Shown one piece after another: positions 55,259-63,708 of a stretch of 64,000 bases of DNA. Made by a program: the position numbers and the translations under genes. The stretch's first letter is position 1. Each line of letters opens with the position of its first letter. The notes under the pieces were generated by a model that searched no databases, had not been told where the DNA came from, and saw only the letters and a program-made list of their open reading frames with translations. Origin of the DNA: Sphingobium yanoikuyae (lineage in GTDB: Bacteria; Pseudomonadota; Alphaproteobacteria; Sphingomonadales; Sphingomonadaceae); assembly GCF_034424525.1 (NCBI RefSeq), contig NZ_CP139979.1, positions 1,674,001 to 1,738,000 on the forward strand. Reading direction: 5' to 3'.

Positions 55259-55340
55259 AATGAAGGGCGAATTTGTGCCTTGCAACATAACGCATTCTAC
55301 GGGATAAGATAAAGGATCGCGCGACGAGGCGCGTCCAGAC

Positions 55341-55400
55341 GAATGCGCCGTCCCAAGGGTGGGATCGCCATTCCATCCATTTTTCGCAGCAAAGCCGCTG
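55341..55400 (+). promoter_or_regulatory. ANTAR (NasT) target leader RNA before narK
   Basis: Two hairpins match the ANTAR RNA pattern. P1 has TCCC/GGGA (55351-55354 with 55361-55364), extended by GAATG/CATTC (55341-55345 with 55369-55373), around hexaloop AAGGGT. P2 has CAGC/GCTG (55387-55390 with 55397-55400) around hexaloop AAAGCC. Both loops have A at position 1 and G at position 4. P2 overlaps the 5' arm of the terminator at 55393, so NasT binding would prevent termination. Confidence 0.85.
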
Positions 55401-55445
55401 ACCGGACCACGCCATGAGTGCGCGCGTCCGGCCTGCGGCTTTTTT
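55393..55445 (+). terminator. Leader terminator upstream of narK
   Basis: AGCCGC (55393-55398) pairs with GCGGCT (55435-55440), and CCGGAC (55402-55407) pairs with GTCCGG (55426-55431). Six T follow from 55440. It is an intrinsic terminator 32 nt before the narK start and competes with hairpin P2 of the ANTAR leader. Confidence 0.85.
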
Positions 55446-55477
55446 CGTTTCCAATTCCATTGGTTGGGGGACGCATC

Positions 55478-56722
55478 ATGGCTACTGCTTATTGGGACCG
55501 CGAAGGGGAGGCCGCATCGGCCCCCGCCACGACAAGCTTCTGGAAGGCCGGCCACGCGCCGACCCTGATTGCCGCCTTTCTCTATTTCGACCTGGCCTTC
55601 ATGGTCTGGGTCTTGCTGGGGCCGCTGGCGCCGATGATCGCCAAGACGCTGGCGCTGACGCCCGCGGAAAAGGGGCTGATGGTGGCGACACCGACACTCG
55701 CCGGCGCGCTGCTTCGCGTCGTCAACGGCCTGCTGGTCGATCGCATCGGCCCGAAGCGCTCCGGCGCGATCAGCCAGATCATCGTCATCGCCGGCCTGTT
55801 CCTGGCCTGGCTGATGGGCGTCAACAGTTTTGGCGGTACATTGGTGCTGGGCGTGATCCTGGGCTTTGCCGGCGCCAGCTTCGCGATCGCGCTGCCGCTC
55901 GCCAGCCGCTGGTATCCGCCCGAGCATCAGGGCAAGGCGATGGGCCTTGCCGGCATGGGCAATTCGGGCACGGTGCTGGCCTCGCTGTTCGCGCCGATGC
56001 TGGCCAAGGCATTTGGCTGGAATGCGGTGCTCGGTCTTGCCTGCATCCCGCTGTCGATCGTTTTCGTCGCCTATATGATCATGGCCAAGGACGCGCCCAA
56101 CGCGCCGCCGGCCAAGCGGCTGGTTGATTATTTCGAGCCGCTCAAGACGGCGGACGCCTGGTGGCTGATGGCCTTCTATGCCGTCACCTTCGGTGGCTTC
56201 GTCGGGCTGGCGGCATCACTGCCCATCTATTTCACCGACCAGTTTGGGCTGACCCCGATCATCGCGGGCTATTGCACCGCAGCCTGCGTCTTCGCCGGGT
56301 CGCTGGTGCGGCCGATGGGCGGCGCGCTGGCGGATCGGATCGGCGGCGTGAAGGCGTTGATGATCGTCTATGTCGTCGCGGCGCTGGCGCTCGCCGGGGT
56401 GTCGCAGGCGACGACATTGGCCAGTGCGCTGGCCCTGTTCGTCCTTGCCATGCTGGCGCTGGGCACCGGCAATGGCTCGGTCTTCCAACTGGTGCCGCAG
56501 CGTTTCCAGGCGGAAATCGGCGTGATGACCGGCCTAGTCGGCATGGCGGGCGGCATTGGTGGCTTCTACCTCGCCAGTTCGCTGGGCCTGGCCAAGCAAC
56601 TGACCGGCAGCTTCGCGCCCGGCTTCCTGATCTTCGCCGGTCTTGCCGTGATGGCCCTGCTGGGCGTGGCGCTGGTCAAGGCGAAGTGGCGCGCCAACTG
56701 GACCAGCGGGGCCCGCATCTGA
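55478..56722 (+). CDS. narK: NarK/NasA-type nitrate/nitrite MFS transporter
   Basis: This 414-residue protein has 12 hydrophobic segments and the nitrate/nitrite porter pattern of MFS proteins, including LLRVVNGLLVDRIG early and the glycine-rich nitrate signature GLAGMGNSG, with a second form LVGMAGGIGG late. It imports nitrate for assimilation. The ATG at 55478 lies behind GGTTGGGGG and after the leader terminator; an upstream in-frame ATG at 55418 falls in the terminator loop and is rejected. Expression depends on read-through controlled by NasS-NasT. Confidence 0.93.
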   Translation: MATAYWDREGEAASAPATTSFWKAGHAPTLIAAFLYFDLAFMVWVLLGPLAPMIAKTLALTPAEKGLMVATPTLAGALLRVVNGLLVDRIGPKRSGAISQIIVIAGLFLAWLMGVNSFGGTLVLGVILGFAGASFAIALPLASRWYPPEHQGKAMGLAGMGNSGTVLASLFAPMLAKAFGWNAVLGLACIPLSIVFVAYMIMAKDAPNAPPAKRLVDYFEPLKTADAWWLMAFYAVTFGGFVGLAASLPIYFTDQFGLTPIIAGYCTAACVFAGSLVRPMGGALADRIGGVKALMIVYVVAALALAGVSQATTLASALALFVLAMLALGTGNGSVFQLVPQRFQAEIGVMTGLVGMAGGIGGFYLASSLGLAKQLTGSFAPGFLIFAGLAVMALLGVALVKAKWRANWTSGARI

Positions 56723-56733
56723 GTTGGAGAGGA

Positions 56734-56764
56734 GGGCGGCGGCCTCTTTTGAGGACTGCCGCCC
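56734..56764 (+). repeat. Hairpin between narK and the porin gene
   Basis: GGGCGGC (56734-56740) pairs with GCCGCCC (56758-56764), with inner CCTC-TTTT-GAGG. It lies between two same-strand genes and has no T-tract after it. It may act as a partial terminator or mRNA stabiliser. Confidence 0.5.
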
Positions 56765-56803
56765 CGAGCCACGCTCTTTCCGTCCGAGGGGGGACGATCA
56801 TCC

Positions 56804-58009
56804 ATGAAATATCTTCTCGTAACGACGGCCGGGCTGGCCGTCGCCGGGCCTGCTTGCGCCCAGCAGATCGACCTGAAACCCGTCGCCGAGGCGCGGCTGC
56901 GCTACGAACATGCCGACCAGCATGGCCTGGCGCAGCAGGCCGATGCGCTCACTGTACGGGCCCGCGCCGGCCTGACGGCCAGCAGCGGCGCGCTGTCGGC
57001 GACATTGGTGGGGCAGGGGACATTGGCGGTGATCGACCGCTATTTCGACGGCTTCGACAATGCAGCGATCAAGCCGCTGGTGGCCGATCCGCAGAATGTC
57101 GCCCTCTATATCGCCCAGTTGCAATATCGGACCAAGTCACTGACCCTGACCGGCGGGCGGCAGAAGATCGTGCTGGATGATGAGCGCTTCGTCGGCAATG
57201 TCGCCTTTCGCGACAATGGCCAGACCTTCGACGCGGTCCGCGCCGAACTGACGCCGGCCAAGGGGCTGAAACTGGACGTCTCCTATGCCTGGAGCGTCCG
57301 AACCATCTGGGGCTTTCAGGGCAAGGGCGCGCGTCAGCAGGCAGTGAGCGGCGACAATATCCTCGCCAATCTCTCCTATGCCACGCCGCTGGGCACGCTC
57401 AGCGGCTTTGCCTATCTGGTTGATCAGGATGAGGCGGCGGTGCAGGCCTATCGCCTGTCGAGCCAGACCTATGGCGTGCGCCTGGCGGGCAGCCAGCCGC
57501 TCTCCAAGTCTGCCAAGATCGCCTATCAGCTCAGCTATGCCCGCCAGTCGGACTATCATCGCAATCCCAACGACTATGCCGCCGATTACTGGCTGGCCGA
57601 CGCCACGCTCGACCTGGATGGCTGGAAGCTCAATGCCGGCTATGAGGTGCTGGGCGCCAGTCATGGCACGGCGCTCACCAGCTTCCAGACGCCGCTTGGC
57701 ACCAATTTCAAGTTCCAGGGCTGGGCCGACAAGTTCCTGACCACGCCCGCCAACGGCATGCGCGACCTCTATGTCGGCACCGGCTATGGCTGGAAGCAGG
57801 TGGGGCCGCTGTCGGGCGTCGCACTGGCCGCGACCTGGCACCGGTTCGAGAGCGACCGGCTCGACCAGCATTATGGCAATGAGTGGGATATCATCGCATC
57901 TGCGAAGCTGCGCAGGACCGCCCTGTCGGTGCGCTACGCCCATTATGATGCGCGGGCGATGGCGACCGATACCGACAAATTATGGCTTCAGGCCGACTGG
58001 AGCATCTGA
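56804..58009 (+). CDS. Outer membrane porin-like protein (alginate-export type), possible nitrate porin
   Basis: This 401-residue protein has a signal peptide (1-19, GPACAQ) and then alternating strands rich in Tyr, Asp and Gly typical of an outer membrane barrel. It resembles the alginate_exp group (RLRYEHADQHG near the start, VRAELTPAKGLKLDVSYAW). It is found between narK and nirB, so it probably lets nitrate or nitrite through the outer membrane. It follows narK by 81 nt and a hairpin, and is likely in the same NasT-controlled transcript. The specificity is inferred only from context. Confidence 0.8.
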   Translation: MKYLLVTTAGLAVAGPACAQQIDLKPVAEARLRYEHADQHGLAQQADALTVRARAGLTASSGALSATLVGQGTLAVIDRYFDGFDNAAIKPLVADPQNVALYIAQLQYRTKSLTLTGGRQKIVLDDERFVGNVAFRDNGQTFDAVRAELTPAKGLKLDVSYAWSVRTIWGFQGKGARQQAVSGDNILANLSYATPLGTLSGFAYLVDQDEAAVQAYRLSSQTYGVRLAGSQPLSKSAKIAYQLSYARQSDYHRNPNDYAADYWLADATLDLDGWKLNAGYEVLGASHGTALTSFQTPLGTNFKFQGWADKFLTTPANGMRDLYVGTGYGWKQVGPLSGVALAATWHRFESDRLDQHYGNEWDIIASAKLRRTALSVRYAHYDARAMATDTDKLWLQADWSI

Positions 58010-58025
58010 TTGAAAAGCCATGAGA

Positions 58026-58053
58026 GGAATCGCTTGAGCGTTCGGGCGATTCC
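58026..58053 (+). terminator. Hairpin after the porin gene
   Basis: GGAATCGC (58026-58033) and GCGATTCC (58046-58053) form a perfect 8-bp stem 17 nt after the porin stop. There is no T-tract. It may end the narK-porin transcript. Confidence 0.45.
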
Positions 58054-58071
58054 CCATATGCTGCACTGCAA

Positions 58072-58154
58072 GGGACAAGGATGTCCCGCTTCACATCGCT
58101 GCGACGGTTCAGGGTAGGACTGGCAAGGCACTAGATGATGGCAAAGCCGCCATC
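58072..58154 (+). promoter_or_regulatory. ANTAR (NasT) target leader RNA before nirB
   Basis: P1 has GGGAC/GTCCC (58072-58076 with 58083-58087) around hexaloop AAGGAT. P2 has GATGGC/GCCATC (58137-58142 with 58149-58154) around hexaloop AAAGCC. Both loops carry A1 and G4. P2 overlaps the terminator 5' arm that starts at 58146. The P2 loop is identical to that of the narK leader, supporting a common regulator. Confidence 0.9.
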
Positions 58155-58201
58155 CAGACTCTCGGGTTTCAATCCCCGAGGGTCTGGATGGCGGCTTTTT
58201 T
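58146..58201 (+). terminator. Leader terminator upstream of nirB
   Basis: A 14-bp perfect stem (58146-58159 with 58182-58195) plus inner CTCGGG/CCCGAG (58161-58166 with 58175-58180) is followed by six T (58196-58201). It is a very strong intrinsic terminator 19 nt before the nirB start, exclusive with P2. Confidence 0.95.
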
Positions 58202-58220
58202 CTTTTCTGGAGTAACGGGG

Positions 58221-60734
58221 ATGGACTTTCAGGACGGGATCGACCCGGTCACGCAGGATGAGGACACTGTCCTGCCGCCCGTGGGGCAAGCACGGGAACA
58301 TCTGGTCGTCATCGGCAACGGCATGGCCGGCTGCCGCGCGGTCGAGGAATTGCTGGCGCGCGATGCGGGGCGCTATCGCGTCACCATCTTCGGCGCCGAA
58401 CCCTATGTGAACTATAACCGGATCATGCTTTCGCCGGTGCTGGCGGGCGAAAAGACGTTCGAGCAGATCGTCATCAACGACGCCGCCTGGTATGCCGACA
58501 ATGGCATCGAACTGATCGCCGGGGATCCGGTAAAGGCCATCGACCGGGCCTCGAAGACCGTCTCCAGCCAGTCGGGCCGCACCATCGGCTATGACAAGCT
58601 GCTGATCGCGACCGGTTCCGATCCGTTCATCATCCCGGTGCCCGGCAAGGATCTGCCCGGCGTCATCAGCTTCCGTGACATGAAGGATGTCGACACCATG
58701 CTCGCCGCTGCTGCGGATGGCGGCAGCGCGGTGGTGATCGGCGGCGGCCTGCTCGGCCTGGAAGCCGCCCATGGCCTGACCCTGCGCGGCATGAAGGTGA
58801 CCGTCATCCACCTGATGGACACGCTGATGGAGCGGCAACTGGACGAGGCGGCCGGCTGGCTGCTCAAGACCGCGCTCGAAGGACGCGGCCAGACCATCCT
58901 GACCGGCGCCAACACCGAAGCCATTTATGGCGACGGCAAGGTCGAGGGCGTTCGCCTGAAGGACGGCCGCGAGATCCCGGCCAGCCTGGTGGTGATGGCG
59001 GTCGGCATCCGCCCCGCGACCGCGCTGGCCCGCGACGCCGGCCTGGCCGTCAATCGCGGCATCCAGGTCGACGATCATATGGTCACCAGCGATCCCGACG
59101 TGCTGGCGGTCGGCGAATGCGTCGAACATGACGGTAATGTCTATGGCCTGGTCGCGCCGCTGTGGGACATGTGCCGGAGTCTCGCCGATGGCCTGACCGA
59201 CCAGCATTCGGGCTATAAGGGCTCGGTCACTTCGACCAAGCTCAAGGTCGCGGGGCTGGACGTCTTTTCCGCCGGTGACTTTTCCGGCGGCGAGGGGTGT
59301 GAGGATATCGTCCTGCGCGACGCCTCGCGCGGCGTCTACAAGCGGGTCATCGTCAAGGACGACAAGCTGATCGGCGCGGTCCTCTATGGCGATACCGTCG
59401 ATGGCGGCTGGTATTTCGACCTCCTCAAGCGCGAGGAAAATGTCGCCGACATGCGCGACATGCTGATCTTCGGCCAGGCCTTCGCCTCGGGAGGGGGCGC
59501 GCTGGACCCTAAGGCGGCCGTTGCGGCGCTCTCGGACGAAGCCGAGATTTGCGGCTGCAACGGCGTAGCCAAGGGCCAGGTCGTCTCGTGCATCGCCAAG
59601 GGCGCGCACAGCCTGGATGCGGTCCGCGCCACCTGCAAGGCGTCGGCCAGTTGCGGCAGTTGCACCGGCCTCGTTGAAACCCTGCTGGCGCTGACGCTGG
59701 GCGACGATGTCCAGTCGGGGCCGAAGACGATGTGCAAATGCACCAGCTTCACCCATGATGATGTCCGTCGCGAGATCGTGGCGCAGGACATGCGCTCGAT
59801 CCCCGAAGTCATGCAGAAATTGAACTGGTCGACGCCGGAGGGTTGTTCCTCCTGCCGGCCCGCGCTCAACTATTATCTGCTCTGCGCGCTGCCGGGTGAG
59901 TATCAGGACGACCAGCGCAGCCGGTTCGTCAACGAACGCATGCACGCCAATATCCAGAAGGACGGCACCTATTCGGTCGTGCCGCGCATGTGGGGCGGCC
60001 TGACCAACCCCAGGGAACTGCGCGCGATCGCCGATGTGGTCGAAAAATATAACGCCCCGATGGTCAAGGTGACCGGCGGCCAGCGGCTGGATATCTTCGG
60101 CATCAGGAAGGAAGACCTGCCCGCCGTCTGGGCCGATCTCAATGCTGCGGGCATGGTGTCGGGCCATGCCTATGGCAAGTCGCTGCGCACGGTGAAGACC
60201 TGCGTGGGGTCGGAATGGTGCCGCTTCGGCACCCAGGATTCGACCGGTCTTGGCGTCAAGCTGGAACATATGACCTGGGGGTCATGGATGCCCCACAAGT
60301 TCAAGATCGCGGCATCGGGTTGCCCCCGCAATTGCGCGGAGGCGACGATCAAGGATTTCGGCGTGGTCTGTGTCGACAGTGGTTATGAACTGCATGTCGG
60401 CGGCAATGGCGGCATTCATGTCCGGGCCACCGACCTGCTCTGCAAGGTCGCGACCGAGCAGGAGGCGCTCGATTATTGCGCCGCCTTCATCCAGCTCTAC
60501 CGCGAGGAAGCCCGCTATCTGGAGCGCACCGCGCCCTGGATCGAGCGCGTCGGCGTCGATTATGTGAAAAGCCGCATCGTCGCGGATGATGTCGGCCGCG
60601 AAGCGCTGCGCGCGCGCTTCCTCTTCTCCCAGCAGTTCATGCAGGATGATCCCTGGGCGCGTCGCGCCGCCGGCGAGGACGCCGAACTGCACCAGCATCT
60701 GGCCGAAGTCCGCCCCATGGAGACGCTCGCATGA
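58221..60734 (+). CDS. nirB: Assimilatory NAD(P)H nitrite reductase, large subunit
   Basis: This 837-residue protein has an FAD/NAD pyridine-nucleotide oxidoreductase part (about 25-320, HLVVIGNGMAGCRAVEELL), a BFD-like [2Fe-2S] domain (CGCNGVAKGQ...CGSC) and a sulfite/nitrite reductase part with the siroheme-[4Fe-4S] cysteines in KTCVGSEWCRFG and SGCPRNCAEA. It reduces nitrite to ammonium in the cytoplasm. The ATG at 58221 lies after GGAG and the leader terminator. It is coupled to nirD (ATGA). Confidence 0.97.
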   Translation: MDFQDGIDPVTQDEDTVLPPVGQAREHLVVIGNGMAGCRAVEELLARDAGRYRVTIFGAEPYVNYNRIMLSPVLAGEKTFEQIVINDAAWYADNGIELIAGDPVKAIDRASKTVSSQSGRTIGYDKLLIATGSDPFIIPVPGKDLPGVISFRDMKDVDTMLAAAADGGSAVVIGGGLLGLEAAHGLTLRGMKVTVIHLMDTLMERQLDEAAGWLLKTALEGRGQTILTGANTEAIYGDGKVEGVRLKDGREIPASLVVMAVGIRPATALARDAGLAVNRGIQVDDHMVTSDPDVLAVGECVEHDGNVYGLVAPLWDMCRSLADGLTDQHSGYKGSVTSTKLKVAGLDVFSAGDFSGGEGCEDIVLRDASRGVYKRVIVKDDKLIGAVLYGDTVDGGWYFDLLKREENVADMRDMLIFGQAFASGGGALDPKAAVAALSDEAEICGCNGVAKGQVVSCIAKGAHSLDAVRATCKASASCGSCTGLVETLLALTLGDDVQSGPKTMCKCTSFTHDDVRREIVAQDMRSIPEVMQKLNWSTPEGCSSCRPALNYYLLCALPGEYQDDQRSRFVNERMHANIQKDGTYSVVPRMWGGLTNPRELRAIADVVEKYNAPMVKVTGGQRLDIFGIRKEDLPAVWADLNAAGMVSGHAYGKSLRTVKTCVGSEWCRFGTQDSTGLGVKLEHMTWGSWMPHKFKIAASGCPRNCAEATIKDFGVVCVDSGYELHVGGNGGIHVRATDLLCKVATEQEALDYCAAFIQLYREEARYLERTAPWIERVGVDYVKSRIVADDVGREALRARFLFSQQFMQDDPWARRAAGEDAELHQHLAEVRPMETLA

Positions 60735-61099
60735 TCCCGAACACCCAAGTCGGCACCTGGCTGGACATTGGCCCCGTCGATCAGATCTCGCCCGGCAATG
60801 CCCGCACCCTGCCGGTGCGCGGCGGCGAGGAAATCGCCATCTTCCACACGCAGGACAACCAGTTCTACGCGCTGGTCAACAAGTGCCCGCACAAGCAGGG
60901 ACCGCTGAGCCAAGGCATCGTCCATGGATCGGTCGTTGCCTGCCCGCTGCACAATTGGAACATCTCGCTCAAGACCGGCAAGGCACTGGGCAGCGATGAA
61001 GGCTGCGTCCCCACCATTCCGCTCAAGGTCGAGGCGGGCCGCATCTTCCTGCTGCGCGAGGCGGTCATTCCCGTGCCCAGCGCGGCAAAGGCGGCCTGA
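60731..61099 (+). CDS. nirD: Nitrite reductase small subunit
   Basis: This 122-residue protein has a Rieske-like fold with the NirD pattern CPHKQGPLSQG and VACPLHNWNISLKTGKALG. Unlike many NirD proteins it retains Cys-x-His (CPH) and Cys-x-x-His (CPLH) pairs, so it may bind a [2Fe-2S] cluster. It assists NirB in NADH-dependent nitrite reduction. It overlaps nirB at its start and nasA by one base at its end. Confidence 0.95.
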   Translation: MIPNTQVGTWLDIGPVDQISPGNARTLPVRGGEEIAIFHTQDNQFYALVNKCPHKQGPLSQGIVHGSVVACPLHNWNISLKTGKALGSDEGCVPTIPLKVEAGRIFLLREAVIPVPSAAKAA

Positions 61100-63708
61100 T
61101 GGCGCAGGCGATCCGCACCACCTGCGCCTATTGCGGCGTCGGCTGCGGCATCGCCGCCACGCCGACCGGGCCGCGCTCGGTCATCATCAAGGGGGACGAG
61201 GCGCATCCGGCCAACGGCGGGCGCCTCTGTTCCAAGGGCACCCATCTGGGCGAGACGGTGGGCCTGACCGGCCGGCTGCTCCATCCGATGATCGGCAAGC
61301 GCCGCGCCAGTTGGGACAAGGCGCTTGATCTGGTCGCGAAGAAATTTCGCGAGACGATCGAGCGTCATGGCCCGGACAGCGTGGCCTTCTATGTCTCGGG
61401 CCAGTTGCTGACCGAGGATTATTATGTCGCCAACAAGCTGATGAAGGGCTTCATCGGGTCGGCGAACATCGACACCAACAGCCGCCTGTGCATGTCGAGC
61501 GCGGTCGCTGGCCATAATCGCGCCTTTGGCGAGGATGTGGTGCCGGCCAGCTATGATGATCTGGAACAGGCCGACCTCATCATCCTCGTCGGCTCCAACA
61601 CCGCCTGGTGCCACCCGATCGTCTATCAGCGCATTCAGGCCGCCCGCGCCGCGCGCGGCACGAAGCTGGTCGTGATCGACCCGCGCCGCACCGAAACCTG
61701 CGAGGGCGCGGACCTTCATCTGCCGATCCGGCCCGGCAGCGACGTCGCGCTGATGACCGGGCTGCTCGCCTGGTGCGATGCGCAGGGCGTGACCGATCCG
61801 GCCTATCTGGCCGATCATGTGAACGCGCCCGACGGATTCTGGGATCATGTCCGCACCGGCCATGACCTGTGGACGACGGCCCAGGCCTGCGACATCGACC
61901 CGGCGCTGCTGAAGGCCTTTTTCGAGCTGTTCGCCGCGACCCCGCGCACCGTCACCCTGTTCAGCCAGGGCATCAACCAGTCGATCCGCGGCACCGATCA
62001 GGTCAATGCGATCATCAATGTCCACCTCGCCACGGGGCGCATCGGCAAGCCGGGCGCGGCGCCCTTCTCCATCACCGGCCAGCCCAACGCCATGGGCGGG
62101 CGCGAGGTCGGTGGTCTCGCCTCGACGCTCGCCGCGCATATGGACTTCGCGCCGGAAAATGTCGCCCGCGTCGGCCGCTTCTGGGCCGCGCCGCAGATGG
62201 CGAGCAAGCCGGGGCTGAAGGCGGTCGACCTGTTTCGCGCCATCGACGAAGGCCGGATCAAGGCCCTCTGGATCATGGCGACCAATCCCGCCGTCTCGCT
62301 GCCCGATGCCGGCCGGGTGCGCGACGCGCTGGAGGCGATCCCCTTCCTGGTCGTGTCGGACATCATCGCCGACACCGACAGTAGTACCCACGCCCATGTC
62401 CGCCTGCCGGCCGCCGGCTGGGGCGAAAAGGACGGCACGGTCACCAATTCGGATCGCACCATCAGCCGCCAGCGCCCGTTCATGGCATTGCCCGGCGAGG
62501 CCCGGCCCGACTGGTGGATCATCACCCAGGTCGCCCGCCGCATGGGCTGGAAAAACGCCTTCGCCTATGATCGGCCGGCTGACATCTGGCGCGAACATGC
62601 GCGCCTGACCGCTTATCAGAATGAGGGGCAGAGGCTGCTCAACCTGCGGGCGCAGGCGGCGATCGGTAACGACGCCTATGACGCGATGGACAGTTTCCGC
62701 TGGGGCGGGGTGCCCTTTGCCGACGGACATTTTCCGACCCCGGACGGCAAGGCGCGGCTGGTGCTCACGAAGCAGATGGATTTGCAGGGGCCGCTGCGCG
62801 ACTGGCCGCTGACGCTCAACACCGGTCGCTATCGCGATCAATGGCACACGATGACCCGCACGGGTCTGGCGCCCAAGCTGGCGCGTCATCGCGAGGAGCC
62901 GCTGGTCGAAATCCACCCGCAGGATGCCGATGTGCTGGGCCTGGCCGATCGCGATCTGGCGCGGGTGTCGACCGCGCAGGGCAACAGCATCTTCCGCGTC
63001 AGCATCAGCGACGGGCAGCGGCCGGGCGAAATCTTCACCCCGATCCACTGGACCGACCAGATATCGAGCGGCGGGCGTACCGGCCTGCTACCGCGTCCGC
63101 TGGTCGATCCGCATTCCGGCCAGCCCGGCTTCAAGTCGACCCCGGCCGCGGTCGAGAAGATCTCGACCCAATGGCAGGGCTTCCTGATCCTGCGCGGGCA
63201 GGAGCCAGTGAATCTGCCCTGCCTCTGGGCAACGCGGGTCGCGGTGCCGGGCGGGGCGCTCTATGAACTGGCCGGCAATGGCGATGCCGCCCGACTGGAA
63301 GCCTGCCTGCCCAGGGGCGAGCGGGTCGAGGCGATCGATCATGTGCGCGGCAGTCGCCGGGTCGCGATCATCCAGGACGGCCGGCTGGCCGGCGTCCTGT
63401 TCGTCACCCGCACCGGCCTGTTGCCCTCGCGCGACTGGCTGATCGGCCAGTTGGCGGCCGACGATGTCGGCGCAACCGTGCTGGCCGCCCGCGGGCCGGG
63501 CAGCCAGCCGGACAAGGGCGCCACCATCTGCGTCTGTTTCGATATCGGCCTCAACCAGATCGTCGCAGCGATCCGCGATCAGAAACTGGTCGACGTGCCT
63601 GCGATCGGCAAGGCGCTGGGCGCCGGCACCAATTGCGGTTCCTGCCGCCCCGCCATCGCCAATATCCTGGCCCAGACATCTCAGGAGACATTGCATGCAG
63701 CCGAATGA
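61099..63708 (+). CDS. nasA: Assimilatory nitrate reductase, molybdopterin catalytic subunit
   Basis: This 869-residue molybdopterin oxidoreductase has an N-terminal [4Fe-4S] motif (CAYCGVGCGI), the molybdopterin domains (SSAVAGHNRAFG, SNTAWCHPI, INQSIRGTDQVNAI) and a C-terminal BFD-like [2Fe-2S] domain (CVCFDIGLNQI...NCGSCRPA). It reduces nitrate to nitrite in the cytoplasm. The extra C-terminal cluster domain is the NasA layout of Klebsiella-like enzymes, which receive electrons from a partner reductase. It is in the nirB-nirD-nasA operon; no separate nasB-type electron donor is seen in this window. Confidence 0.96.
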   Translation: MAQAIRTTCAYCGVGCGIAATPTGPRSVIIKGDEAHPANGGRLCSKGTHLGETVGLTGRLLHPMIGKRRASWDKALDLVAKKFRETIERHGPDSVAFYVSGQLLTEDYYVANKLMKGFIGSANIDTNSRLCMSSAVAGHNRAFGEDVVPASYDDLEQADLIILVGSNTAWCHPIVYQRIQAARAARGTKLVVIDPRRTETCEGADLHLPIRPGSDVALMTGLLAWCDAQGVTDPAYLADHVNAPDGFWDHVRTGHDLWTTAQACDIDPALLKAFFELFAATPRTVTLFSQGINQSIRGTDQVNAIINVHLATGRIGKPGAAPFSITGQPNAMGGREVGGLASTLAAHMDFAPENVARVGRFWAAPQMASKPGLKAVDLFRAIDEGRIKALWIMATNPAVSLPDAGRVRDALEAIPFLVVSDIIADTDSSTHAHVRLPAAGWGEKDGTVTNSDRTISRQRPFMALPGEARPDWWIITQVARRMGWKNAFAYDRPADIWREHARLTAYQNEGQRLLNLRAQAAIGNDAYDAMDSFRWGGVPFADGHFPTPDGKARLVLTKQMDLQGPLRDWPLTLNTGRYRDQWHTMTRTGLAPKLARHREEPLVEIHPQDADVLGLADRDLARVSTAQGNSIFRVSISDGQRPGEIFTPIHWTDQISSGGRTGLLPRPLVDPHSGQPGFKSTPAAVEKISTQWQGFLILRGQEPVNLPCLWATRVAVPGGALYELAGNGDAARLEACLPRGERVEAIDHVRGSRRVAIIQDGRLAGVLFVTRTGLLPSRDWLIGQLAADDVGATVLAARGPGSQPDKGATICVCFDIGLNQIVAAIRDQKLVDVPAIGKALGAGTNCGSCRPAIANILAQTSQETLHAAE

